From: Desulfobacteraceae bacterium
GTDB lineage: Bacteria; Desulfobacterota; Desulfobacteria; Desulfobacterales; Desulfosarcinaceae
Direction of reading: 5' to 3'
NCBI GenBank assembly: GCA_003599575.1
Contig: QZKV01000090.1
Span: 34,136 to 98,135 of the forward strand
Length of the DNA stretch: 64,000 bases
The position numbers were made by a program, and so were the translations under genes. The notes beneath the pieces were generated by a model that saw nothing but the letters and a program-made list of their open reading frames with translations, ran no database searches and was not told where the DNA came from. The first letter of the stretch is position 1, and every line of letters begins with the position of its first letter. Below, piece after piece: positions 24,813-33,460 of the stretch.

Positions 24813-25649
24813 TCAACCTTCATGCGCCTGGGTCATCTCTTGTCCATCAAAGCCGACAATGGTGATACCCACCTCGTTGGCCCGCTGGATCATGGTGGGA
24901 CGATCAAAAACCACGGTCTTGCCTGCTTCCACAGCCAAGGCTTTGACTTTGGCCTGCTGCATCGTATGGATGGTACCCAGCCCCACGGCCGGGATATCGA
25001 AGCGTGTGTCCTGAGTCGGTTTACAGACTTTGACAACGACGGCCTGCCCTTTACCAAGGGCGCCTCCCCTGGAAATGGCGGCATCGGTCCCCTCGATCGC
25101 CTCGACGGCCAGTATGCTGCCGCGGGCCACCACCACGCATTGGCCAATGTCCAGGCGTCCAACCTCCTTGGCAATTTTCCAGCCGAGGCGCATGTCGTCA
25201 CGTTCGGTGCGCGACGGTTTTCGCCTGGTCCATACGCCGGCCGGCGCCAATAGCTCGGGAAGCAAAAAGGTCGAGGATTCGATTCGTATGCCCTCCTCCT
25301 CGAGCAGGTCGGCAAACGCTCTCAGAATGGCATCATCATGGGTGTGGCGCATGCGCGCCAATAATGCGATGGCCTTCGTGTCCGGGCGAAAGTGGGTCAG
25401 CAATCGCACCTTGGCCACCCCCCCGATCATAACGGCCTGGGTGATGCCGTGTTGGCGGAAGAACTTGATGATGCGTTTGATTTGTCCAACATAGAGCCAT
25501 TCAAAGATATGGACTTGCTGCGCCAAAATCGGATCGGTTTCACCTCGGTATCCGACGGCATAGACCTGCCATTGTTTTTCCCGCGCCGCCCGGGCGAACA
25601 AAAAGGGGAATTGACCGTTTCCCGCAATCAGGCCGATTTTCTGAGTCAT
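24813..25649 (-). CDS. lpxI: UDP-2,3-diacylglucosamine diphosphatase LpxI
   Basis: A 278-aa cytosolic enzyme (DUF1009) that hydrolyses UDP-2,3-diacylglucosamine to the lipid X-type monosaccharide, replacing LpxH in many alpha- and deltaproteobacteria. Recognisable parts are KIGLIAGNGQFPFLFARAA at the N-terminus, AVMIGGVAKVRLL, the catalytic-region segment AIEGTDAAISRGGALGKGQ, and FDIPAVGLGTIHTM. Length fits Caulobacter LpxI (about 280). It starts 23 bases after lpxA and precedes the oxidoreductase and lpxB. No lpxH-like gene is in the window. Confidence 0.95.
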   Translation of the reverse strand: MTQKIGLIAGNGQFPFLFARAAREKQWQVYAVGYRGETDPILAQQVHIFEWLYVGQIKRIIKFFRQHGITQAVMIGGVAKVRLLTHFRPDTKAIALLARMRHTHDDAILRAFADLLEEEGIRIESSTFLLPELLAPAGVWTRRKPSRTERDDMRLGWKIAKEVGRLDIGQCVVVARGSILAVEAIEGTDAAISRGGALGKGQAVVVKVCKPTQDTRFDIPAVGLGTIHTMQQAKVKALAVEAGKTVVFDRPTMIQRANEVGITIVGFDGQEMTQAHEG

Positions 25650-25672
25650 TGCATTCACTCGATTTCGGATGG

Positions 25673-26443
25673 TCAGCGGGTGATGCCGCGTTCGGACGAC
25701 TTGATGAAATCGATGAAATTTTTAACTTCAGGAATGGGTTCAACTTCCGCGGCAACCCGTTCGATGGCCTCATTCAACGTCAACCCGATTCGAAAAATCA
25801 AGCGGTAGGTCTTCTTGAGTTGAGAGACGGCCGCTGCGGAAAAGCCGTGCCTTTTCAAACCTACCTGGTTCAATCCGTGGAGGGTTGCGCGGTCCCCTAC
25901 GGCCAGGACGTACGGCGGTATATCCTTGACCACCGCGGACTTGCCGCCGACAAAGGCATATTCGCCCACGCGAACGAACTGGTGGATGGCCACCAGACCC
26001 CCGATGCTGGCAAAATCGCCGATGTGGATATGGCCGGCCAGGGTGGCGGCATTGGACATGACGACGCAGCGTCCCACTTTGCAATCATGGGCGACGTGGG
26101 TGTAAGCCATCAGAAGGCAACTATCGCCAATTTGCGTCAGCCCGCCGCCCGATTGGGTACCCCGATGAATGGTCGCAAATTCCCGAATGGTGCAGCCGTT
26201 GCCGATCTTGACCCAGGTCTCTTCATCCTTGAATTTGACGGCTTGGGGTGGGGCGCCGATGGCGGCATATTGGTAGATTTTGCAATTGGAACCTATTTCC
26301 ACATACGGGTCGATCACGACATGAGACAGGATTTGGGTCCCTGCACCGATTACCACATGATCGCCGATGATGGAATAGGGCCCAATGGTGACCCCCTCAC
26401 CGATTCGAGCTTTGGAACTGATGATTGCCGTTGGATGGATCAT
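25673..26443 (-). CDS. lpxA: UDP-N-acetylglucosamine acyltransferase
   Basis: First enzyme of lipid A synthesis, 256 aa, a trimeric left-handed beta helix. Hexapeptide repeats fill the first 190 residues (IHPTAIISSKARIGEGVTIG and onward). The catalytic-type histidine lies in YTHVAHDCKVG, and a C-terminal helical domain follows (FSAAAVSQLKKTYRLIFR). It lies six bases after fabZ and 23 before lpxI. The start codon follows GGGTAAACAAGC. The residues that set acyl length or the O/N acceptor cannot be judged without alignment. Confidence 0.96.
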   Translation of the reverse strand: MIHPTAIISSKARIGEGVTIGPYSIIGDHVVIGAGTQILSHVVIDPYVEIGSNCKIYQYAAIGAPPQAVKFKDEETWVKIGNGCTIREFATIHRGTQSGGGLTQIGDSCLLMAYTHVAHDCKVGRCVVMSNAATLAGHIHIGDFASIGGLVAIHQFVRVGEYAFVGGKSAVVKDIPPYVLAVGDRATLHGLNQVGLKRHGFSAAAVSQLKKTYRLIFRIGLTLNEAIERVAAEVEPIPEVKNFIDFIKSSERGITR

Positions 26444-26449
26444 GCTTGT

Positions 26450-26890
26450 TTACCCTTCGAAAGTAGCCATGAGTTGTGCCTCGGCGGCGACCTGGCCCTC
26501 TACTTTGGCCGAGCCGGACATCTTGATGACCTTGGCACGTTTTTTCACGATTTCCAATTCCAGAATCAATTGATCTCCCGGTACCACTTGTTTCCTGAAT
26601 CGAACTTGGTCCAATCCCATAAAATACATGAGAGTGCCTGCGTCTAAATTCGGCATGGAGTGGAAAGCCAGCACCCCGCCTGCTTGGGCCATAGCCTCGA
26701 TGATCAGCACGCCCGGCATAATGGGGGTCCCCGGAAAATGTCCTTGGAAAAACGGTTCATTGATCGTCACATTCTTCAATCCGATGATTTTCTGATCTGG
26801 AACGCACTCCAATATCCGATCGATCAAAAGAAAAGGATAGCGGTGCGGAAGGTGTTTCATGATGGATCGAATATCCATAGGAAGGTCCAT
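26450..26890 (-). CDS. fabZ: (3R)-hydroxyacyl-ACP dehydratase
   Basis: A 146-aa hotdog-fold enzyme of fatty-acid synthesis that competes with LpxA and LpxD for hydroxyacyl-ACP. The signature is complete: HRYPFLLIDRILE, then FFQGHFPGTPIMPGVLIIEAMAQ, carrying the catalytic His and Glu. The C-terminal strand is KMSGSAKVEGQVAAEAQLMA. It sits between lpxD and lpxA, the usual order in Gram-negative bacteria. Its stop is six bases before the lpxA start. Confidence 0.97.
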   Translation of the reverse strand: MDLPMDIRSIMKHLPHRYPFLLIDRILECVPDQKIIGLKNVTINEPFFQGHFPGTPIMPGVLIIEAMAQAGGVLAFHSMPNLDAGTLMYFMGLDQVRFRKQVVPGDQLILELEIVKKRAKVIKMSGSAKVEGQVAAEAQLMATFEG

Positions 26891-26933
26891 TGCGCGGCTC
26901 CTCGCGTGTTGTTTTGTGCACCCTCAAGAAAGG

Positions 26934-27986
26934 TTAATCTTGATCAGGCTTGCCCTTCGAGTTGAATTTTTCCAATTGGGTCAACCGGTTTTCCAAAGCC
27001 CGGACCTGTTTTTGCAGCTCAGGCAGATTGGGTAAGACCGGTTGAACACGAAGCCAGGTCCGATGGGGCATGGCCGCCATACCGCCGGAAACAATCTGTT
27101 GGTCGGGGACCGAATGGGCCACGCCTGTTTTCGGGCCGACGATGGCGCCGTTACCGATCGAGATATGACCGCTGATGCCGGCTTGGCCGGCCAGGATGGC
27201 ATGATGACCGATGGTGGTGCTGCCGGCTATGCCGACCTGAGCGATCAGGAGGGTATGCTCCCCCACAACGACATTATGCGCGATATGCACCTGGTTATCG
27301 GTTTTGACGCCTGTTTTAATCCATGTCTTTCCGAAACTGGCCCGGTCGATGGTATTGCTGGCTCCGATTTCAACATCGTCATCGATCTGGACGATGCCGA
27401 GCTGAGGAATTTTGTGGTGCCGACCGCCATCTTGTACAAACCCATAGCCGTCGCTGCCGATCACCGTACCGGCATGGATGATCACACGGCGGCCGATGCT
27501 GCAACGCTCCAGGATCGATACATGGGGGTAAACAACGCTGTCATCACCGATGACCACATCGTCTCCGACCACCACCAGCGGATGTATAATTGTATTGTGT
27601 CCGAGAATGATCCGAGCCCCGAGAACCGCGCCGGGACCTATGGATACATGCCTGCCGAACATACAGCCTTCTCCGACAACCGCGGTCGGGTGGATACCGG
27701 CCGGCGGTTGCTTGGCAGGATGAAATTTTTCCAAAACACGCGCAAAAGCCAGACGCGGGTTATCCACCCGGATCAGGTTTCTGGAAGCATCCGAAAATTC
27801 CCTGGGCACCAGCAGCGCCGCGGCCTGCGTGAGCGCAATGCGTTTCAAGCCCGGGCCTTTTTCTGCGAATGTGATCTGGTGCGCGTCTGCGGCATCTATG
27901 GGGCCTGCACCTTCAATCACGCAATCCGGATCTCCGAGCAGTTCCCCACCCACCCATTGGGCGATATCGCGTAATAGGGCAGCCAT
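26934..27986 (-). CDS. lpxD: UDP-3-O-acylglucosamine N-acyltransferase
   Basis: Third step of lipid A synthesis, 350 aa. An N-terminal uridine-binding domain (residues about 1-100, GGELLGDPDCVIEGAGPID) leads to a left-handed beta helix of hexapeptide repeats and a C-terminal helix (ELQKQVRALENRLTQLEKF) that is longer than usual and coiled-coil-like. The catalytic-type histidine is in VHIAHNVVVGEH. ATG 27986 is chosen because AAGGA lies nine bases upstream and it begins right after the skp stop at 27991. Part of the skp-lpxD-fabZ-lpxA block. Confidence 0.96.
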   Translation of the reverse strand: MAALLRDIAQWVGGELLGDPDCVIEGAGPIDAADAHQITFAEKGPGLKRIALTQAAALLVPREFSDASRNLIRVDNPRLAFARVLEKFHPAKQPPAGIHPTAVVGEGCMFGRHVSIGPGAVLGARIILGHNTIIHPLVVVGDDVVIGDDSVVYPHVSILERCSIGRRVIIHAGTVIGSDGYGFVQDGGRHHKIPQLGIVQIDDDVEIGASNTIDRASFGKTWIKTGVKTDNQVHIAHNVVVGEHTLLIAQVGIAGSTTIGHHAILAGQAGISGHISIGNGAIVGPKTGVAHSVPDQQIVSGGMAAMPHRTWLRVQPVLPNLPELQKQVRALENRLTQLEKFNSKGKPDQD

Positions 27987-27990
27987 CCGC

Positions 27991-28554
27991 TTATTCCTTG
28001 GGGCCTTGATTCTTTTTGCCCTGCTTGGCGTATTGGGTGTTGTATATTTTGACGATCTCGTCGGTGATATCCACATGCCCAGGCGCATAAACGACGCTGA
28101 TATCTTCGAGAATCAGCAGATATCCTTCTTTTTTGCCGTGGTCTTGGATGATTTCAAGCACGCTTTGGCGCACTTCGTTTACCAGTTGAAGCTGGAGTTC
28201 CTGGATCCTACGGTCGTACTTTTTTTTAAGCGCCTTCACATCATCGATTTTGCGCTCCAATTCCCATTTTTGCTCTTCGCGGGCTTGCTTGCTCATGACC
28301 CCTGTGTCTTGCTCCAGCCTTTTTTCCAAGGCCTTGATTTCTTCTCCATTTTGTTTAAGATCCTGTTCCATTCGCTGCCCTTCGACATTGATCTTGTCTC
28401 GGGCGGCTTTGCCGGCCGTTGAATTTTCAAAAAGTTTCTGAAAATTAACCGTTCCGATTTTGGCAACATCCGCACAGAATCCGAAAGGGATAGCAATGGT
28501 CAAAAGAAAAGCGGCCAGGAGAATCATCATCGTTATTGTCTTGCGCAATTGCAT
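27991..28554 (-). CDS. skp: OmpH/Skp family periplasmic chaperone
   Basis: Periplasmic chaperone of 187 aa that carries unfolded outer-membrane proteins to BamA. ATG 28554 is preceded by a near-perfect AGGAGGTG. The signal peptide MQLRKTITMMILLAAFLLTIAIPFGFCA is followed by the family start KIGTVNFQKLFENSTAGKAA. The middle is a long charged coiled coil (the tentacles of Skp), closing with IIQDHGKKEGYLLILED and the strand before ITDEIVKIYNTQ. It lies between bamA and lpxD. The usual copy is about 160-190 aa. Confidence 0.94.
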   Translation of the reverse strand: MQLRKTITMMILLAAFLLTIAIPFGFCADVAKIGTVNFQKLFENSTAGKAARDKINVEGQRMEQDLKQNGEEIKALEKRLEQDTGVMSKQAREEQKWELERKIDDVKALKKKYDRRIQELQLQLVNEVRQSVLEIIQDHGKKEGYLLILEDISVVYAPGHVDITDEIVKIYNTQYAKQGKKNQGPKE

Positions 28555-28651
28555 GGCACCTCCTCGATCAGGTTTTTGCGGCTGGGTGTATTTCAGCACC
28601 TTATGCCGTCTACTTTTGGAATAAAACGGCATTGTTTGCAAGGAATTTTGT

Positions 28652-31342
28652 TTAGAATGAGCCACCCAGACTGAATTCCCAGTTACCGCTGGGTTCACCC
28701 TCCCGGCGGTCCAAAATGATTCCATATTCAACACGAATCGGAGCAATGGGCGACAGCCAACGTATTCCCAACCCCGCGCTTTTACGCAAATCGGTCAAAT
28801 CGATGCCGCCATCATATACGTTGCCCATATCATAGAACACAACCCCGTTGATGCCGGCGTCCTTGATCAACGGAAAAATCAATTCCAGGTTCATTTGGAC
28901 CATCGTTTCGCCGCCTACTTTGAACTGCTCTTTTTCCACAGCCACACCTTGATAGCCGAATCCGCGCAGCGAACTGATCCCGCCCAAATAGAATTTTTCA
29001 TAGTCCGGAAGGATTTTGTTGGAGTCATTCTCCCGGACAAAGCCGATTTTGGCGTTGGCGAAACCGACCAAGGACTTATAGAGCGGTATGAACCACATGG
29101 TCTGCCCGACCATCTTGTTGAAGCCGATGTCCCCTCCCAAGCCGGCATATTCATAATAAATGCTGTGCCGGGACCCCTCGGTCGTGTTGAAGATGCGATC
29201 GCGGGAATCGTAGATCAGGCTGGCATTGACGCTGCTGGTGATGTTGGTGCCTTCCAAGGCACTGATGGTCGGATCGACCTGGATCGGGTTTCCATCAAGG
29301 TCTGTCCTAATCGTGATTTCGCTTTGATCCAGGCGGTATCCCAAACGCACATGGGTGTAATCGGCGAGAGGATATCCGAACCCAAGACTGCCGCCTTGGC
29401 TGTGGCGATCATAGCCGTTGTTATCGTACTCCTTCTCTTGGTTATAGGCGGAAATCGAGCCGCTGAATTGGGAATCGAACAGGTGCGGTTCAGTGAACCC
29501 CAGTGTAAACCTGCTGGTGCGACTGCCGATCGATCCTGAGAAATCAAGGACCTGACCGCGGCCGAACAAATTGCGCTGGGCAATGGAACCCGTCAGAAAC
29601 ACATTTTCATCCGTACTGTATCCGGCACCGAAGGTGAACGTGCCGGTTGGTTTTTCGGTCACATCCAGCTTGAGAATCATCGTATCGTCTGCGCTGCCCT
29701 TGAGCGTATCGACCTTGATGTCTTCAAAGAAATCGAGCCTGTACAGGTTGCGGATACTGCGTTTGAGCTCCTTGCCGCTGAAAAGGCCCCGCTCGTGGAC
29801 ATGCAGCTCACGGCGAATCACTTTGTCGCGCGTTCGGGTGTTGCCGGTGATAAGGATCTTTTCGAAATAGACTTGCTCGCGTTTTTCGGCGGTAAAGGTG
29901 ATATCCACCACCCTTTTTTCCTGATCCTGATTTATCCTGGGGGAAATATCGGCGTATGCATAGCCTTGATCGGCATACAAGTCTGTCAAGAAAAGCACAT
30001 CGTTGCGAATTTTTTCGCGGTTAAAGAAAGTTTCTTTGGCGATGTCCAGCTGCTGGAGAATCTGCTCCTTAGGCAAGACCAGATCCCCGGCGACATCCAC
30101 TTGGCCGACCTTGTAGCGTTCCCCTTCATCGATTTTGAAGGTAATCCGGATGCCCGTTTCCTGGATGTCGATCTGAGGTTCGCCAATCCTAGCGTTGATA
30201 TATCCCTTATTGCTGTAAAAAGCATTCAGCCTGGCGACATCCTGATCCAGCGCGGCCCGGTTTAAATCACCGGAAGAGGTCAGCCAGTAAAAGAGGCCCT
30301 TCTCTGATATGTTCAGAGTTTTTTTGAGTTCTTTACTGCTGAAATCCCTATTGCCTTCGAATCCGATCTCGGTGACATACAGTTTCGGCCCTTCTTCGAT
30401 AATGAAATCCAAATCGGCCTGGTTGTTGTCCAGTGGCTTGATGCTATAATCCACCTCTATTTTATGATAATTCTTCTCTTTGTACAAATTTTCGATCTGG
30501 TTGATATTGCTTCTTATTTTAAAAACATTGAGAATCGCGCCGGTCGTAATGGTCAGGTTGTTGCGGATTTCCTCTTCTTCGATATAGGAGTTGCCGCGAA
30601 TATTGATCCGGCGAATGGTCGGTTTTTCTTTCACATGAAAGATGACCGCCAGTCCCCCGGCCGTCCGCTGAGTCTCCACGCGGACATCGTCAAAGTAGCC
30701 CATGTTATAGACGGCCCGCAGGTCCTTGGACAGCCCATCCGGTTTGAACACATGTCCTTTTTGGGTGGTGATGACGCGCAGGATGGCGTCTGACTCGATC
30801 CGCTGATTGCCTTGGATACGGATATCGCTGACAATTTGGCGTTGAAACAGCTTATGTCCGATGCGTTCGGCTATTTCATTGGTGACCGTCACCAGATTTT
30901 CCAAATTCCGGCCCTGAGCAAAAAACTGCTGCGGTGTGGCATCTCCTTCGGCGGGCATTAATCGGACATCCAGGCTGAAATTGTCACCGATGAGGGTAAA
31001 CGTCCCCCAAAGCACGTGATCCGCATTCAGCTGCCGGGCCTTGCGCCTGATCTGGTCGAGGCTTCCGGATACCGAAGGGTCTTCGCCGGGAGCCATCCTG
31101 TCCGGAGAAAGGGTGTCGGCGCCGGCTTCTTTAAGTCTTTGGGCGATGACTTCCGCAATGCTTCCGGTCAGATACGAAAGATCCTGCTGCGCATTGATTC
31201 GAAACGGAAAGACCAATACCCTGACAGGTTCCCTGTCGCTTTCCACCCTCGCGGCAATCTCACTGGGATCAACCGAGGCGAAGATTAGAAGAAGGGCACA
31301 GACTACTGGAATATGGCCGAGCGTCAATTTGAATTTGAACAT
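28652..31342 (-). CDS. bamA: Outer-membrane beta-barrel assembly factor BamA with extra N-terminal domain
   Basis: Outer-membrane Omp85 protein of 896 aa that inserts beta-barrels. A signal peptide (about 1-25) is followed by an extra region of about 140 residues resembling a TolB N-terminal domain (PVRVLVFPFRINAQQDLSYL, ADHVLWGTFTLIGDNFSLDV). Five POTRA domains run from about 170 to 560 (DIRIQGNQRIESDAILR begins the first). The barrel carries the conserved FTFGAGYSTDENVFL and ends GNWEFSLGGSF, with terminal Phe as the Bam signal. Usual BamA is about 800 aa, so the extension explains the length. It is downstream of lolD and upstream of skp. Confidence 0.95.
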   Translation of the reverse strand: MFKFKLTLGHIPVVCALLLIFASVDPSEIAARVESDREPVRVLVFPFRINAQQDLSYLTGSIAEVIAQRLKEAGADTLSPDRMAPGEDPSVSGSLDQIRRKARQLNADHVLWGTFTLIGDNFSLDVRLMPAEGDATPQQFFAQGRNLENLVTVTNEIAERIGHKLFQRQIVSDIRIQGNQRIESDAILRVITTQKGHVFKPDGLSKDLRAVYNMGYFDDVRVETQRTAGGLAVIFHVKEKPTIRRINIRGNSYIEEEEIRNNLTITTGAILNVFKIRSNINQIENLYKEKNYHKIEVDYSIKPLDNNQADLDFIIEEGPKLYVTEIGFEGNRDFSSKELKKTLNISEKGLFYWLTSSGDLNRAALDQDVARLNAFYSNKGYINARIGEPQIDIQETGIRITFKIDEGERYKVGQVDVAGDLVLPKEQILQQLDIAKETFFNREKIRNDVLFLTDLYADQGYAYADISPRINQDQEKRVVDITFTAEKREQVYFEKILITGNTRTRDKVIRRELHVHERGLFSGKELKRSIRNLYRLDFFEDIKVDTLKGSADDTMILKLDVTEKPTGTFTFGAGYSTDENVFLTGSIAQRNLFGRGQVLDFSGSIGSRTSRFTLGFTEPHLFDSQFSGSISAYNQEKEYDNNGYDRHSQGGSLGFGYPLADYTHVRLGYRLDQSEITIRTDLDGNPIQVDPTISALEGTNITSSVNASLIYDSRDRIFNTTEGSRHSIYYEYAGLGGDIGFNKMVGQTMWFIPLYKSLVGFANAKIGFVRENDSNKILPDYEKFYLGGISSLRGFGYQGVAVEKEQFKVGGETMVQMNLELIFPLIKDAGINGVVFYDMGNVYDGGIDLTDLRKSAGLGIRWLSPIAPIRVEYGIILDRREGEPSGNWEFSLGGSF

Positions 31343-31404
31343 CGGATCGCCTTTTAGAATCCTCCGTCGTATTTAACCGCGCCTGTCGCAGGGAAGTCTC
31401 ATAT

Positions 31405-32163
31405 TCATTTTCCATCTCTGGATGGTAGCTGGTCAAGGTATTGGAGTTGTCCATCCGATATGGTCGCTTGGCGTGACATCAATGAAGCCAGTTCCATGTT
31501 GTGGGTTACAACGACCATGGCCATCCCCATCTCACGATTGAGTTCCAGCAACATTCGATGGATTTGCTCACTGTTTTTTTTATCCAAATTTCCGGTCGGT
31601 TCATCCGCCAGCAGAATGGGAGGTCTGAGCACCAGGGCCCGTGCCAAGGCCACTCTCTGTTGCTCGCCACCCGAAAGATCGGTGGCCTTATGAAGGCGCC
31701 TTTCGGAAAGTCCGACGCGGTCCAGCATTTCTGTGGCCATTTGTGCGGCCTGGGTCTTGTCCATGCCTTGGATCAGAGCAGGCATCAGGGTATTTTCAAG
31801 AGCTGAAAATTCCGGCAGCAAATGATGGAATTGGAATACGAATCCGATCGTTTGATTGCGGAAGCGCGCCAGGCGCAGGTCACTGTACTGAAGCACATCT
31901 TCGGATTGAAAGTACAAGCGACCGCTGTCCGGTCGATCCAGTGTTCCCAGAATATGCAACAAGGTGGACTTGCCGATGCCCGATGCACCTACCACGGCCA
32001 GTGTTTCCTGCCGGCGCAGTGTAAGATGCAGGTTATTGAGTACCCGCAAACGTGTATTGCTGCTTAAAAAGCTCTTGCTCACTCCCCAAGCCGTTAACAA
32101 CGCATCATCCGGCGCTTGACTTTCCATCCGGGCTGAGCGGGGCGGCAATTCGTTTTCAACCAT
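31405..32163 (-). CDS. lolD: Lipoprotein-releasing system ATP-binding protein LolD
   Basis: ABC ATPase of 252 aa that powers release of lipoproteins from the inner membrane to LolA. Walker A is GASGIGKST (about 58-66), Q-loop FVFQFHHLLPEF, signature LSGGEQQRVALARAL, Walker B PILLADEPTGNLD, and the H-loop VVTHNMELA. The start overlaps the lolC stop by eight bases, so translation is probably coupled. An in-frame ATG at 32127 would shorten it by 12 residues. The C-terminus ends 62 bases before bamA starts. Confidence 0.94.
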   Translation of the reverse strand: MVENELPPRSARMESQAPDDALLTAWGVSKSFLSSNTRLRVLNNLHLTLRRQETLAVVGASGIGKSTLLHILGTLDRPDSGRLYFQSEDVLQYSDLRLARFRNQTIGFVFQFHHLLPEFSALENTLMPALIQGMDKTQAAQMATEMLDRVGLSERRLHKATDLSGGEQQRVALARALVLRPPILLADEPTGNLDKKNSEQIHRMLLELNREMGMAMVVVTHNMELASLMSRQATISDGQLQYLDQLPSRDGK

Positions 32164-33391
32164 AGCGGATCACCTCTACCGGATTGAATCGGGAGGCTTG
32201 CTGGGCCGGATAGAGGGTGGCCAAAAAGCTGATCAGCATGGCGGATAGAGCTACCAGCACCACATCGGTGAGTTTCAGATCAACGGGCAAAGCGGTAATG
32301 TAATAGACATCACCCGGCAGCCGTATAAACTCGTAGGCGTCCTGTAAAAAACACAATGTGGTTCCGAGAAATATGCCCATGCCGGTACCGATCATCGCGA
32401 TCATCACCCCTTGCAGCACAAAGATCCTTCTAATGCTCCTGGTCGTGGCTCCCAATGTCCTGAGGATTGCAATGTCCTTGATCTTTTCGCCGACCATCAT
32501 CACCAGTGAACTGGTGATGCTGAAGGTGGCCACCAACGTGATGAGCGTCAACGTAATGAACATGGCGGCTTTTTCCAGTTTGAGCGCGGAAAAAAGATTT
32601 TTGTTCAACTGCGCCCAGTCCCGAATGCGGTAGGTTTCATCAACGCGGGCCGCTATCTGGCGCTTGACGGCCGTTGTTCGAAAAATTTCATTGACCCGGA
32701 CCTCTATCGCGCTGGCGGTCCCCCTGGCATGGGATAGTGTCTGGGCATCTTCCAAGCGTATAAAAACCAGGCTGCCGTCATATTCATACATGCCGGTTTG
32801 AAAAAAATCGATCACTTCAAACCGTTTCATATAGGGGACGAATCCTGCCGGCGCCAGAAAACCCTTGGGAGAGATCACAAAGACGGTGTCGCCTTGGATC
32901 AATCCCAGACTGCGCGCCAGATCCCGGCCCATAATCATTGGCGGCGGGTTGTTTTGGGACTGTGGTCCGGATGCCGCAGCGGCAACCGGCAGCAATTTTT
33001 CAAAGGACTTTATTCTCAAACCCTTGGCTGCCGCCGCCGGATCAACTCCCTTGAGCAATGCGCCGGAAGCGCGACCATCGGATCGCAGCATGACCTGGAG
33101 CTCTTCAACCGGCCAAGCCGACTCTACACCCGGGGTACGTTCGGCCAATGCGGCTACTTGCCTGAAATTTGGGATGGGTTGCCCCACCCGATCGATGATC
33201 AGATGGGGTTCAATGCCCATGATCCGATTTTTAAGGTCCGATTCGAATCCGGACATCACCCCGATGACCACAATCAATGCACTTACTCCGATCGTCACAC
33301 CGGTGATGGACAAGAGGGTGATCAACGACAGGATGGTTCTTTTGGGTTTTGGCTTGAAATAGCGTCGGCTTATGAAAAATTCGAATCGCAT
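32156..33391 (-). CDS. lolC: Lipoprotein-releasing ABC transporter permease LolC/LolE
   Basis: Inner-membrane permease of 411 aa with four helices: one near the N-terminus (SITGVTIGVSALIVVIGVMSGFE) and three in the last 170 residues. A large periplasmic domain with the MacB-PCD fold lies between them. MRFEFFISRRYF is the typical family N-terminus (start 33391). Conserved parts are VSALIVVIGVMSGFESDLKN and IKDIAILRTLGATTRSIRRIF. One permease gene is present, so it may form a homodimer with LolD, as where LolF-like single permeases occur. LysS lies 69 bases upstream. Confidence 0.92.
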   Translation of the reverse strand: MRFEFFISRRYFKPKPKRTILSLITLLSITGVTIGVSALIVVIGVMSGFESDLKNRIMGIEPHLIIDRVGQPIPNFRQVAALAERTPGVESAWPVEELQVMLRSDGRASGALLKGVDPAAAAKGLRIKSFEKLLPVAAAASGPQSQNNPPPMIMGRDLARSLGLIQGDTVFVISPKGFLAPAGFVPYMKRFEVIDFFQTGMYEYDGSLVFIRLEDAQTLSHARGTASAIEVRVNEIFRTTAVKRQIAARVDETYRIRDWAQLNKNLFSALKLEKAAMFITLTLITLVATFSITSSLVMMVGEKIKDIAILRTLGATTRSIRRIFVLQGVMIAMIGTGMGIFLGTTLCFLQDAYEFIRLPGDVYYITALPVDLKLTDVVLVALSAMLISFLATLYPAQQASRFNPVEVIRYG

Positions 33392-33460
33392 CGGGCTCTC
33401 TATCGGCGTGTACCGGCCTGCCGGCCAGTCGCAAATCCGGGAATTCGCCTGCAAAAGCAA

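Noticed and set aside
23739..25253. A 504-codon open frame on the plus strand opposite the oxidoreductase and lpxI
   Set aside because: It lies antisense to two clearly recognised genes and its translation is His- and Asp-rich without any family likeness; it is a by-product of GC-rich codon use.
27042..27974. A 310-codon plus-strand frame opposite lpxD
   Set aside because: Antisense to the hexapeptide repeats of lpxD; its apparent repetition mirrors those repeats.
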